From Marmoricola sp. OAE513 (GTDB lineage: Bacteria > Actinomycetota > Actinomycetes > Propionibacteriales > Nocardioidaceae), in NCBI RefSeq assembly GCF_040546585.1, contig NZ_JBEPOC010000001.1:744001-808000 (forward strand): 64,000 nucleotides of DNA. The letters are read 5' to 3'. Below are positions 32,877 to 41,012 of this stretch, piece by piece. The notes below the pieces were generated by a model. The model worked only from the letters and a program-made list of their open reading frames with translations, was not told the origin of the DNA and ran no database searches. The first letter of the stretch is position 1; each line of letters opens with the position of its first letter. A program made the translations under genes and the position numbers.

Positions 32877-33917
32877 TCAGGCGTCCAGCGCCCAGACCTG
32901 GTCCGGAATGACCTCGTCGACGAACGCGGCGATCTCCTCGACGGCCTGCGCCGCCTCGGGGACGATCGCGGCAGCGGCCTGGAAGACGTGCACCTGGTGG
33001 TCCCACACCTGCAGCTCGACGTCCACCCCGGCGCTGATCAGCGCCGCGGTCATCGCCTCGGCGTCCGGGAAGACCATCTCCGAGGAGCTGGCCTGGATCA
33101 GCGACGGGGGCAGACCGTGCAGCGCGGCGCGGCTGGGGCTGTCGGGCAGGCCGTGCGCCTCGCCGGCGCGGTGCGCGGCACGCAGGACGACCTGGCCGAG
33201 CGCGTCGAAGCAGCTCAGCGGGAACAGCGCGCAGGTCCCGGCCGACGCGGCGCTCACCTTGGCGGTCCCGTCGAAGTCGATGAGCGGCGACATCGCCACC
33301 AGTCCCGCCGGCATCGGCAGGCCGGCCGCTTGTGCGGCCAGCGCGACCTGGAAGGTCAGGTAGCCGCCCGCGGAGTCCCCCATGATGACGACCTGCGACG
33401 CGGGGACCCCGGAGTCCAGGACGTAGCGGTAGGCGTCCAGCCCGTCGGCGATGGACGCGCTCACCGGGTGCTTGGGGAGCTGTCGGTAGTTCACCGCGAT
33501 CACGCTGGAGCGGGTGTCCTCGGCGATCCGCGACATCAGCTGTCGGTGCAGGTAGCGGCCGCCGACCACGAACGCACCGCCGTGCAGGTAGACGATCACC
33601 CGGTCCTCGACCGACGGCGTGCGCAGCACCTCGGCGGTGCAGTGCGGGAGTCGCATCGGCTCGAAGGTGGTGCCGGGAACGGTCCTGAGCGCCAGGCCGA
33701 CGTAGTCGGCGAGGAAGTAGGGCCAGGGCGCGAGCGGCACGCGCGACCACAACCCGATGAACGGCTTGACGGTGCGCGAGAGGGCGGCGGAGAGCATCGA
33801 GGAGCGGACCGAACCGCCACCGAACTCGGTGCGTGCGACCCGGGTCGGAAGGACCTCGGCGACCTCGAGGTCGGAGACCAGACGTAGTGCCGTCGTTGCC
33901 TGCGAGCGTGCGCCCAT
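32877..33917 (-). CDS. Alpha/beta hydrolase, hormone-sensitive-lipase family
   Basis: A 346-residue esterase. The oxyanion motif VYLHGGAFVVGG and nucleophile GDSAGGYLTF mark family IV (hormone-sensitive lipase-like); the catalytic Asp and His fall in the MVFPDAEAM and WDHQVHVFQ regions. An N-terminal cap of about 70 residues precedes the core. No signal peptide. The ATG at 33917 is chosen on the basis of spacing and family length. Substrate unknown; lipid or steroid esters are plausible given the neighbours. Confidence 0.85.
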   Translation of the reverse strand: MGARSQATTALRLVSDLEVAEVLPTRVARTEFGGGSVRSSMLSAALSRTVKPFIGLWSRVPLAPWPYFLADYVGLALRTVPGTTFEPMRLPHCTAEVLRTPSVEDRVIVYLHGGAFVVGGRYLHRQLMSRIAEDTRSSVIAVNYRQLPKHPVSASIADGLDAYRYVLDSGVPASQVVIMGDSAGGYLTFQVALAAQAAGLPMPAGLVAMSPLIDFDGTAKVSAASAGTCALFPLSCFDALGQVVLRAAHRAGEAHGLPDSPSRAALHGLPPSLIQASSSEMVFPDAEAMTAALISAGVDVELQVWDHQVHVFQAAAAIVPEAAQAVEEIAAFVDEVIPDQVWALDA

Positions 33918-34028
33918 CGAAACAACCCCCTCAGTCGGACCGGTCACCGCAACGTACCGGCACGATGAGCAAGGATTCGGCAGATTCGTCCCCCGCACAA
34001 GAGTTTCGCCGCAGCGAATTCCCGGGGG

Positions 34029-34814
34029 TCAGACCGTCGAACGGCGCTTCCCGGCACTGGAGCGGCCACGCCACTCCTCGATCCGCCAGGACAGCACCAG
34101 AGCCAGCGCCTCCCGGGCGATCGATCCGGACATCTTCGACTGCCCGGTGGTGCGGTCGGTGAAGGTGATCGGGACCTCGGTGACCCGCAGTCCGCGGCGC
34201 GTCGCGCGCCAGGTGTTCTCGATCTGGAAGGAGTAGCCGTTGGACTCCGAGTCGAGCACGTCGATCGCCTCGAGCGCCTCGCGGTTGAAGGCCTTGAAGC
34301 CGGCCGTCGTGTCGCGCACCGTGGTGCCGAGCAGCAGCCGGACGTAGAGGTTGCCGCCGCGCGAGATCAGCTGCCGGTGCCAGCCCCAGTGCTTCACGCC
34401 GCCGCCCTTGACGTAGCGCGAGCCGACCGCGATGTCGGCCCCTGCGACCTGATCAGTGGCGAGCGCCGCGAACAGGGCCGGCAGCCGGTCCGGCGGGTGC
34501 GAGAGGTCGGCGTCCATCTGGGCGATCTGGTCGTACCCGGCGTCCAGGGCCCACGCGAAGCCGGCCCGGTAGGCACCTCCCAGGCCGCTGCGGCCGGGAC
34601 GGGTCAGCAGGTGCACCGTGTCGCCGTACGCCGGGTGCCCGGCCACCAGCGGACCGGTGCCGTCGGGGCTGTTGTCGTCGACGACCAGGACGTGGCACTC
34701 CGGCGCCGCCTGGCGCACGGCATCGACCGCGCGGAGCACGTTGCCGGCCTCGTTGTAGGTCGGAATGACGACGATCCGGCGCGGGTGCACCGGTTCATTC
34801 CGCCCAGAAGTCAT
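34029..34814 (-). CDS. Polyprenol-phosphate mannosyltransferase (Dpm1/Ppm1-like)
   Basis: A 261-residue family-2 glycosyltransferase that would transfer mannose from GDP-mannose to polyprenyl phosphate on the inner membrane face. Motifs: VIPTYNEAGNVLRAVDAV, VVDDNSPDGTG, QMDADLSHPPDRLP (DxD), and NGYSFQIENTWRATRRG. The single catalytic domain has no C-terminal membrane region, as in fungal/actinobacterial Dpm1. The product supplies lipomannan and protein mannosylation. The ATG at 34814 follows TAGACT by six bases. Confidence 0.92.
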   Translation of the reverse strand: MTSGRNEPVHPRRIVVIPTYNEAGNVLRAVDAVRQAAPECHVLVVDDNSPDGTGPLVAGHPAYGDTVHLLTRPGRSGLGGAYRAGFAWALDAGYDQIAQMDADLSHPPDRLPALFAALATDQVAGADIAVGSRYVKGGGVKHWGWHRQLISRGGNLYVRLLLGTTVRDTTAGFKAFNREALEAIDVLDSESNGYSFQIENTWRATRRGLRVTEVPITFTDRTTGQSKMSGSIAREALALVLSWRIEEWRGRSSAGKRRSTV

Positions 34815-34820
34815 TGGAGG

Positions 34821-34826
34821 AGTCTA
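34821..34826 (-). promoter_or_regulatory. Leaderless -10 box for Dpm1-like gene
   Basis: TAGACT ends six bases before the ATG at 34814. Confidence 0.55.
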
Positions 34827-34846
34827 GGCGCTGCCACGATGGACCC

Positions 34847-35719
34847 ATGAACCAGATCCGGATCGACCTCCCCGAGGTCACCCTGGCCGCCCTCACCTGG
34901 GGACCGACGGACGGGCCGCTCGCGATCCTGCTGCACGGATTCCCCGACACCGCGCACACCTGGCGGCACCTCGGGCCGGCGCTGGGCGGGGCCGGTTACC
35001 GGGTGGTGGCCCCGTTCCTGCGCGGCTACGCCCCCTCCGAGGTCCCGGCCGACGGAGCCGGTGACGTGGCCGCCCTGGTCTCCGACGTCCTCGGCATCCA
35101 CCGCGAGCTCGGCGGCGGTCCGGACGCCGTGCTCGTCGGCCACGACTGGGGTGCCATCACGGCCAACGCCCTGGCCGCGCACGAGGACAACCCGTTCGCC
35201 GCGGTCGTCGTGCTCTCGGTGCCGCCGTTCACCGCCATCAAGGGGGCGAAGGTGCTGCGAGCGCTGCCCCGGCAGCTCCGCAACTCCTGGTACATCCTGT
35301 TCAACCAGCTGCCGCGCCTGCCCGAGCGCTTCCACGCGCGCCTGGTCCGGCGCCTGTGGAAGGACTGGTCGCCGGGCTTCGACGCGAGCGAGGACCTGCC
35401 GCACGTGCTGACCGCGATGGCCGGCCCGGCGAACCGGCGCACCGTGATCGGCTACTACCGGGCGCTGGCCAGCCCTTTCGGTCCGCCGGCGGCGTACCGG
35501 CGCTGGAAGGGCGCCGAGCTGCGCGACCCGCTGGTCCCGCTGCTCTACCTGCACGGCGCCGACGACGGCTGCCTGGACCCGCGCCTGGTCGCGACCGCCG
35601 AACCGAACCTGCCGGCGGGCAGCTCGGTCGCGATGGTGCCGGGCGCGGGGCACTTCCTCCAGCTCGAGCAGCCCGAGCTGGTCAACCAGCTGGTCCTGGA
35701 GTACCTGGCGTCGGTCTAG
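34847..35719 (+). CDS. Alpha/beta hydrolase (epoxide hydrolase-like)
   Basis: A 290-residue alpha/beta hydrolase. The oxyanion strand is LLHGFPDTAHTWRHL, the nucleophile elbow VGHDWGAITAN places an Asp, as in epoxide hydrolases and haloalkane dehalogenases, acid Asp is in GADDGC, and the His is in VPGAGHFLQLEQP. The Asp nucleophile separates it from esterases. The stop overlaps the stop of a small convergent membrane protein gene. Substrate unknown. Confidence 0.85.
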   Translation: MNQIRIDLPEVTLAALTWGPTDGPLAILLHGFPDTAHTWRHLGPALGGAGYRVVAPFLRGYAPSEVPADGAGDVAALVSDVLGIHRELGGGPDAVLVGHDWGAITANALAAHEDNPFAAVVVLSVPPFTAIKGAKVLRALPRQLRNSWYILFNQLPRLPERFHARLVRRLWKDWSPGFDASEDLPHVLTAMAGPANRRTVIGYYRALASPFGPPAAYRRWKGAELRDPLVPLLYLHGADDGCLDPRLVATAEPNLPAGSSVAMVPGAGHFLQLEQPELVNQLVLEYLASV

Positions 35720-35874
35720 AGCCAGGGCAGCCGGGGGTCGACCGCCGGCCCCGCGAACCGGGACGCATCGGCGACGACGCGCAGCGCGCGTCGTCGGTCG
35801 GCGACCTCCGCAGCCACCAGGGCGACGACGAACGCCATCGCCACCAGACTTCCGACCACGAACATGGGAACCAT
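35716..35874 (-). CDS. Small single-pass membrane protein
   Basis: A 52-residue ORF, ATG 35874 to TAG 35716, with GAGGTGG upstream. The N-terminal helix (FVVGSLVAMAFVVALVA) is followed by a basic stretch (DRRRALRVV) and a tail ending DPRLPWL. It converges with the epoxide hydrolase-like gene (stops overlap by two bases) and diverges from a TetR gene across a palindrome. Family not recognised; the good ribosome site and hydrophobic profile support it. Confidence 0.6.
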   Translation of the reverse strand: MVPMFVVGSLVAMAFVVALVAAEVADRRRALRVVADASRFAGPAVDPRLPWL

Positions 35875-35894
35875 CGCGCACCACCTCGGTCAAG

Positions 35895-35914
35895 GTCGAC
35901 GACCGACCGTCGAC
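35895..35914. promoter_or_regulatory. Palindrome between small membrane protein and TetR genes
   Basis: GTCGACG (35895-35901), six bases, CGTCGAC (35908-35914): a perfect 7-base inverted repeat of TetR-operator shape, placed 21-40 bases before the small gene's ATG and about 80 bases before the TetR start. Confidence 0.45.
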
Positions 35915-35982
35915 ACCTGGTATTCGCGGCCGACGGCGCTGCGGATGTGACCTGGGTCGCACCCGGCCCGAAAGCGGTGCAC

Positions 35983-35988
35983 TAACGT
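35983..35988 (+). promoter_or_regulatory. Leaderless -10 box for the frameshifted TetR gene
   Basis: TAACGT ends six bases before GTG 35995, marking that GTG as the natural start although it is out of frame with the TetR domain. Confidence 0.45.
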
Positions 35989-35994
35989 CGGTGC

Positions 35995-36613
35995 GTGCCC
36001 ACCCGCGGAGTCCTCGCGCCGCACCCAGGCGGAGCGGCGTGCCGACAGCGAGCAGCGCCTGATCCAGGCGTCCGTGGAGCTCATCGTCGAGCAGGGGTTG
36101 GCGAACACCTCGCTGGCCGACATCGGCCGTCGTGCCGGCGCCAGCCACGCGCTGGTGAACCACCGCTTCGGCTCCAAGGACGAGCTCGTCGACCGGATCA
36201 TCGAGGTGGCCACCGCCCACTACGCCGAGGTCGCGGCGGAGCGGATCGGCCGGCTCACCGGCCTGGACGCTGTCCTGGTGGTCGGCGACCTCTACCTCGA
36301 CCTGGTGGTGGGGGCCGACCCGCTGGGCCGGGTGCACGTCGTGCTGTGGAGCGAGGCGATCGCGAACACCGCCACCCGGCGTACCGCGCAGACCGAGTGG
36401 GACCGGCAGTTCCGCGACTTCCTGTCCCAGCTCATCGAGGACGGCATCGCGGCGGGCACGATCCGGCCGGACCTGGTCGTCGCCGAGACGGCGCTGACCA
36501 TCGTCGGGGTGCTGCGCGGCATCGCGATGCAGCTGATGCTCGACGAGGGCGTCAGCCTGCCGGATTCCAAGTCGCTCGTACGGTCGCTGGTGCTGGCGGA
36601 GCTGCGGGCCTGA
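35995..36613 (+). pseudogene. TetR-family regulator, apparent 5' frameshift
   Basis: The TetR frame runs from 36002 to 36613 (203 codons): SSRRTQAERRADSEQRL then the helix-turn-helix SLADIGRRAGASHALVNHRF. It strongly resembles the neighbouring TetR at 36552-37256, including the N-terminal RRTQAERRA segment. In this frame there is no ATG, GTG or TTG between the upstream stop (35948) and GTG 36074, which lies inside helix 1. The promoter-matched GTG at 35995 is in another frame, so one indel between about 35998 and 36010 would restore an intact gene. Sequencing error, true mutation or a rare start (CTG 36056) are the options. Confidence 0.7.
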
Positions 36614-37256
36614 GCACCCGGTCGAAGTGGTTCAGCACCACCTCGGTCACGGCCGCCGCCGACCCGGCCCCGGGATCCAGCAGCAGCTGGAGGGCGACAC
36701 CGCGGAGCAGACCGACGATGATCACCGCGGCAGCCTCCGGGTCGATGCTCGGCCGGATGCTGCCGTCGGCGATCCCGGCCTCGATGATCGAGACCAGGGA
36801 CGAGCGGAACAGCCGGTCCCAGGCCGCCCGGTAGGGACGCTTGCCTACGCCCGTGGCGATCGCCTCGCTCCACACCAGCAGGTGCACCCGGGCGACAGGG
36901 TCGGGGCCGAGGACCAGGCGCAGGTAGGTCTCGCCGACGATGCGGAGCGCGTCGGCGCCGTGGGTGTCCCCCACCCGGCCGACCGTCGTGGTGGTGAACA
37001 TCCGGACGGCTTCGGCGTTGAGCCGCTCGATGAGCGCGTCCTTGGAACCGAAGCGGGCGTGCACCAGCCCGTGGCTGTAGCCAGCGCGCCGTCCGATCTC
37101 GGCCAGGGACGTCCCCTCGATGCCGCGCTCCACGACGAGCTCGGCAGTCGCCTCCAGCAACCGCCGGTCGCTCTCGGCGCGACGTTCGGCCTGGGTACGC
37201 CGAGGCCGGCTTCCCGGGCCCGGCTGAGCCGGGACGGGAGTCCGAACCTCCGTCAT
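36552..37256 (-). CDS. TetR-family regulator
   Basis: A 234-residue TetR regulator: helix-turn-helix GIEGTSLAEIGRRAGYSHGLVHARF followed by a ligand domain (GPDPVARVHLLVWSEAIATG). The ATG at 37256 lies one base after the membrane protein gene stop, so it is the last gene of the liv-like operon and may be its regulator. Its 3' end overlaps the convergent TetR gene by 62 bases. The two TetR proteins are similar through most of their length, suggesting duplication. Confidence 0.88.
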   Translation of the reverse strand: MTEVRTPVPAQPGPGSRPRRTQAERRAESDRRLLEATAELVVERGIEGTSLAEIGRRAGYSHGLVHARFGSKDALIERLNAEAVRMFTTTTVGRVGDTHGADALRIVGETYLRLVLGPDPVARVHLLVWSEAIATGVGKRPYRAAWDRLFRSSLVSIIEAGIADGSIRPSIDPEAAAVIIVGLLRGVALQLLLDPGAGSAAAVTEVVLNHFDRVLRPAAPPAPATVRATWNPAG

Positions 37257-37257
37257 G

Positions 37258-37896
37258 TCAGGACGACTGGCAGAGCCTGCACGGCGTCAGGTCGGAGACG
37301 TCGCTGCCGGCAGGACGCAGGTCCTCACGCCCGGCGATCAGGTCGCAGTCCGCACGGTGCACCGTCTTGCCGCGACCGGCGACCACCAGCTCGGCGCCGT
37401 CGACCTTGCTCTTCGCGCGCGCCGGGGTCGCCGCCGTACGAGCAGCAGCCGGGGCGGCGGAGGCAGCGGCGGCCGACTCGACCGCCGTGGCCAGCGCGGC
37501 CTGGTCCGAGGCGTGCCGGTCCGAGATCGCCTCGGCGAGCACCAGGATGGTGTCGGACAGGCTCTGCGCCGACTCCTTCTGCTCGGCGGCGATCCGGGCG
37601 AGCCAGGAACCGAAGTACAGGAAGCCACCCACGAAGGTGATGCCCAGGCCCAGGATGCCGCCCGAGATCAGGTAGGAGGTCTGGTCGTACTCGTACGGCG
37701 TGTGCGCCGCGCCGTACCAGCCGAGCCCGATCACGATCAGGCCGCCGGGCAGCAGGACCGCACCCGCGATGAACAGGATGAAGTGCAGCTGCTGGATGGG
37801 GTTGCCCTTCAGCGGGGCCACCCCTTCCTTGGCCTTCGCCTTCGGCATCTTCTGGGCCGGGGCGGCGGCTGCTCCGGGAACTTCGATGGTGGTCAT
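37258..37896 (-). CDS. Two-helix membrane protein with Cys/His-rich C-terminal tail
   Basis: A 212-residue protein: a short Ala/Pro/Lys-rich N-terminus, two membrane helices (about 35-60, FILFIAGAVLLPGG and 75-100, ISGGILGLGITFVGGFLYFG), a helical Ala-rich region and a C-terminal mini-domain with HRADCDLI and LTPCRLCQ. The last resembles Ada-type or MNT-type zinc fingers (His/Cys, then CxxC). The ATG at 37896 has GGAAGG upstream, one base after the preceding stop. Family not recognised; its place between the secreted protein and TetR gene suggests a role with the transporter. Confidence 0.65.
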   Translation of the reverse strand: MTTIEVPGAAAAPAQKMPKAKAKEGVAPLKGNPIQQLHFILFIAGAVLLPGGLIVIGLGWYGAAHTPYEYDQTSYLISGGILGLGITFVGGFLYFGSWLARIAAEQKESAQSLSDTILVLAEAISDRHASDQAALATAVESAAAASAAPAAARTAATPARAKSKVDGAELVVAGRGKTVHRADCDLIAGREDLRPAGSDVSDLTPCRLCQSS

Positions 37897-37897
37897 C

Positions 37898-39526
37898 TCA
37901 TACCTTCCTGAGGTCGGGGATGCCGGCCTTGAGGCCGTGTGCACAGGTTGCGGATCCCCCGAACATGATCAAGCCGGCACGTCGGATGTACCAGCCCAGG
38001 CCTGCAGCGAGCATCAGACCTCCGAGCAGAAGCGCCATCGGGATGCTCCCGAGCGGCGGAAGACCCGAAACCTTCTGCGGCACGAACGGGTCGGTCGGCG
38101 CGTTGCCCGGCGGGGTCTCCGCAGGCGCACCCGGATCCGTGATCGGCACGTCGCCGACGGGGACGTCCGCGACCGGGGTGTCGGTGACCGGGGTGTCGAC
38201 CACCGGCGGCGTCACCACGGCGTCCGGGTCGATGCCCTTGACCGTCTGCGCGTCCGCCCGGCTCTGCCCCAGGACCAGCGCGACCTTCGGGTGCGCGTCG
38301 CCGAGCGCGACGATGAGGCCCTTGAGGATCGCGGCCTGGCCCGGCAGGTCCGGGAGCTGGCCGACGAGCTCGTCGAGCGGCAGCTTGGGCAGCAGGCTGA
38401 GCAGCGGCTGGGTGTCGATCTCGATCCGCAGGCCCTCGGCGGACACGGAGCCGACCGGCCCCTCCTTGGTCACCTTGGACTCGCCGATCTCGAACTTCAC
38501 GCCGAGCTTGGCCAGCGCCTTGATCGCGTCGTCGGGCAGGCCCGGGAGCGGGTTCTCCTTGCCCATCGCCTCGAAGCCCTTGCCGGTGTACCCGAACTTG
38601 TTGCCCAGGATGCTCATCGAGCCGATGTCGATCTTCTTCGTGGTGACCGCGCCCTGGGCGATGTTGCTGACCGTCTTGGTGACGACCTCGACGCCGTTGA
38701 GCTTGATGAGACCACCGAGCAGGCCAACGGTGCCGAGCCGTGCCGTTGCGCTCGCCGTGACCGTGTCGGACTCCGGGTCGTAGGACGTCGAGGAGATGCT
38801 GTCCATGCCCGCGACGTTGACCAGGGCGCTGAGCGCACCGAGCGGGCTGCCCGACGGGGTGGACCCACCGTCCTTGTCGGTCTTGGTACCGAGCAGGATG
38901 CCGGTCAGCCCGGTGGGGTCCTTGAGCAGGTCGAGCAGGTTCGGCGGCGGGGTGGACCCGGTGTCGCCGTCGGCGACGTCGCCGGCGGTGCCGTAGCCGA
39001 CCTTGGCGGTCGCCTTCTTGTCCGTCGTGCTGACACGACCCACGCTGCCGGGCAGGAACTCCTGGCTGGCGGACTGGGTGTCGCCCGGGTTCTGGGCGTT
39101 GACCTGCACCGGGTAACCACCGTCGGTGAGCGGTCCGGGCAGACCGAGCTGCTCGCCGAAGGTCTTGAGACCCTCACCGACCGCGTCGCCGGGCCACATC
39201 GCCGAGGCACGGGCCGACCCGATCGGGCCGGAGGCACCCTGCACCTTGGTGTAGGAGAAGTTGAACTCCAGCTGCGGGGAGGACGGCACCGGGATGGCCG
39301 GCTCGTAGATCTCCACGCGCAGCGGGGTCGCCAGCGCGAAGGTGGTGAAACCGGTGAAGTCCGGGGCAGCGTTGGCCGGGCTCATCGACGACGCGCTGGC
39401 CCCCGCCAGCAGGCCGAGCGCCAGCACCGACGCCGCCGTGCGCTTCGACCGGCGGCTCGCCGTCCGGACGCGGCGCGCGATCGTTTTGTCGTACAGAGTC
39501 TTCTCATTGCATTGCACGCAGGTCAT
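37898..39526 (-). CDS. Large secreted, C-terminally anchored protein of the liv-like operon
   Basis: A 542-residue exported protein. A long basic N-region precedes the signal helix (ASVLALGLLAGASASS, cleavage near ANAAPDF). The mature part is beta-rich and repetitive with Gly/Ser/Thr-rich loops. A spacer of VDTPVTDTPVADVPVGDVP-type repeats precedes a C-terminal membrane helix (PMALLLGGLMLAAGLGWYI). The ATG overlaps the livF stop (ATGA, 39523-39526), so it is tightly coupled to the ABC transporter. Family not recognised; a surface receptor or scaffold for the transporter's substrate is a reasonable guess. Confidence 0.7.
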   Translation of the reverse strand: MTCVQCNEKTLYDKTIARRVRTASRRSKRTAASVLALGLLAGASASSMSPANAAPDFTGFTTFALATPLRVEIYEPAIPVPSSPQLEFNFSYTKVQGASGPIGSARASAMWPGDAVGEGLKTFGEQLGLPGPLTDGGYPVQVNAQNPGDTQSASQEFLPGSVGRVSTTDKKATAKVGYGTAGDVADGDTGSTPPPNLLDLLKDPTGLTGILLGTKTDKDGGSTPSGSPLGALSALVNVAGMDSISSTSYDPESDTVTASATARLGTVGLLGGLIKLNGVEVVTKTVSNIAQGAVTTKKIDIGSMSILGNKFGYTGKGFEAMGKENPLPGLPDDAIKALAKLGVKFEIGESKVTKEGPVGSVSAEGLRIEIDTQPLLSLLPKLPLDELVGQLPDLPGQAAILKGLIVALGDAHPKVALVLGQSRADAQTVKGIDPDAVVTPPVVDTPVTDTPVADVPVGDVPITDPGAPAETPPGNAPTDPFVPQKVSGLPPLGSIPMALLLGGLMLAAGLGWYIRRAGLIMFGGSATCAHGLKAGIPDLRKV

Positions 39527-40230
39527 GCGGCACCCCCAAGAATCACATCGGCCATGATGTCGCTGATCTCGTCGGGCTCGCCCGTGGCGACGACCCGACC
39601 ACCCGTCATGACGGCAGCGTAATCGGAGACACGGAGTGCCGTCCGGGCAAACTGCTCGACAACCAGGATCGAAACACCCGTCTGCGCGATCTGCGCGACC
39701 GTCTCGTAGAGCTCGTCCACGATCAGCGGCGCCAGGCCCATCGACAGCTCGTCGAGGAGCAGGAGCGCCGGGTCGGAAGCCAGAGCGCGCGCCATTGCGA
39801 GCATCTGCTGTTCTCCACCGGACATGGTTCCGGCAAGCTGGTAGCGGCGCTCGTGCAGCCGCGGGAAATAGGTGTAGGCGGTGTCGAACACGGCGTCGGC
39901 AGCGACCCCGGCGTACGACATCAGCAGCAGGTTCTCCTCGACCGTCAGGTTCGGGAAGACACTGCGGCCCTCGGGGATCGTGGTCAGACCGAGCCGGGCC
40001 AGGTCGTCGGACTTCGCGCCGGTGACGTGCACGCCCGCCAGGTGGATGTCACCCGAGGTCTGCTCCATCTGTCCCGAGATCACCTTCAGCAGCGTGGACT
40101 TGCCGGCACCGTTGGGTCCCAGCAGCGCGACGACGGCTCCCTTGGGCACCGTCAGGTTCACGCCGCGGAGGACCTCGATACGGCCGTACGCCGCGTGCAG
40201 GTCGATCACGTCCAGAATGGGGACACTCAT
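39523..40230 (-). CDS. livF: ABC transporter ATPase, LivF type
   Basis: A 235-residue ABC ATPase of the branched-chain amino-acid (HAAT) class: Walker A GPNGAGKSTLLK, Q-loop region, signature MSGGEQQMLAMARAL, Walker B ALLLLDELSMGLAP. It works with LivG, the fused permease and the lipoprotein. The stop overlaps the next gene (ATGA) and the ATG overlaps livG. Many actinobacterial members of this class move substrates other than amino acids. Confidence 0.92.
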   Translation of the reverse strand: MSVPILDVIDLHAAYGRIEVLRGVNLTVPKGAVVALLGPNGAGKSTLLKVISGQMEQTSGDIHLAGVHVTGAKSDDLARLGLTTIPEGRSVFPNLTVEENLLLMSYAGVAADAVFDTAYTYFPRLHERRYQLAGTMSGGEQQMLAMARALASDPALLLLDELSMGLAPLIVDELYETVAQIAQTGVSILVVEQFARTALRVSDYAAVMTGGRVVATGEPDEISDIMADVILGGAA

Positions 40231-41012
40231 GCCTGTGCTCCTTCGCCCACCAGCGGGATGATCGCGGTGTCGTCGTTCGCGGGGCCCTCGTCGGAGTAGC
40301 CGAGGTAGGCCTTCTGGACGACCGGGTCCACGCGGATCTCGGCGGGCGTGCCGTGCGCGATGATCGTGCCGAAGTCGAGGACGTGGATGTCGTCGCAGAC
40401 GCTCATCACCAGGTCCATGTCGTGCTCGACCATGAGGATGGTCTTGCCCTCGGAAGCCAGCTGCTTGAGCAGGTCACCGAACGCCTCGGTCTCGTCCTCG
40501 TCCAGACCCGAGGAGGGCTCGTCGAGGAGCAGGAGCCGCGGGTTGCAGGCGAGCGCACGGGCGAGCTCGAGCAGCCGCGCCGTGCCGGTCGGGATCGAGT
40601 CGGCACGGTCCGAGGCGTAGGAGGCGATGCCCACCAGCTCGAGCAGGTCGTCGACGTCGTTGTCGGCCGAGCGGAACATCCCGCTGAAGCCGTCGTTGAT
40701 GTCGAGCGCGACCCGGACGTTGTCGGCCACGGTCAGCGACCCGAACGCCTCGAGGCGCTGGAAGGTGCGACCGATCCCCCGCTTCGCGCGGCGGTTGACC
40801 GGGAGGCGGTTGATGTTCTTGCCGTCGAAGACCACCCGGCCCGACGTCGGCGTCTGCAGGCCGGTGACCACGTTGAACGTGGTGGTCTTGCCGGCACCGT
40901 TGGGGCCGATCAGCCCGGTGATGGTGCCTTCCTCGACCTCGAAGTTGGCGTGGTTGACAGCGGTCACGCCGCCGAACTGGACGACGACGTCGTCAACGTG
41001 AAGCAGCGGCAT
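40227..41012 (-). CDS. livG: ABC transporter ATPase, LivG type, with degenerate signature
   Basis: A 261-residue ABC ATPase. Walker A is GPNGAGKTTTFN, Walker B RLLLLDEPSSGLDEDE, H-loop VEHDMDLVM. The usual LSYGQQ signature reads IPTGTARLLELARAL, an unusual degenerate form, so hydrolysis at one site may be reduced. The ATG at 41012 is preferred over 41018 because GAGGAGG is nine bases upstream. It overlaps the permease gene end by 20 bases. Confidence 0.88.
   Translation of the reverse strand: MPLLHVDDVVVQFGGVTAVNHANFEVEEGTITGLIGPNGAGKTTTFNVVTGLQTPTSGRVVFDGKNINRLPVNRRAKRGIGRTFQRLEAFGSLTVADNVRVALDINDGFSGMFRSADNDVDDLLELVGIASYASDRADSIPTGTARLLELARALACNPRLLLLDEPSSGLDEDETEAFGDLLKQLASEGKTILMVEHDMDLVMSVCDDIHVLDFGTIIAHGTPAEIRVDPVVQKAYLGYSDEGPANDDTAIIPLVGEGAQA

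Noticed and set aside
33965-34162. Plus-strand ORF beginning MSKDSADSSPAQEF opposite the Dpm1-like gene end
   Set aside because: No ribosome site, no recognisable domain, and most of it is antisense to a well-supported gene.
35995-36834. Long plus-strand frame from GTG 35995
   Set aside because: Although its start matches the promoter, the product is Arg/Gly-rich shadow sequence; the TetR frame next to it carries the domain. Treated as a frameshift, not as a gene of its own.
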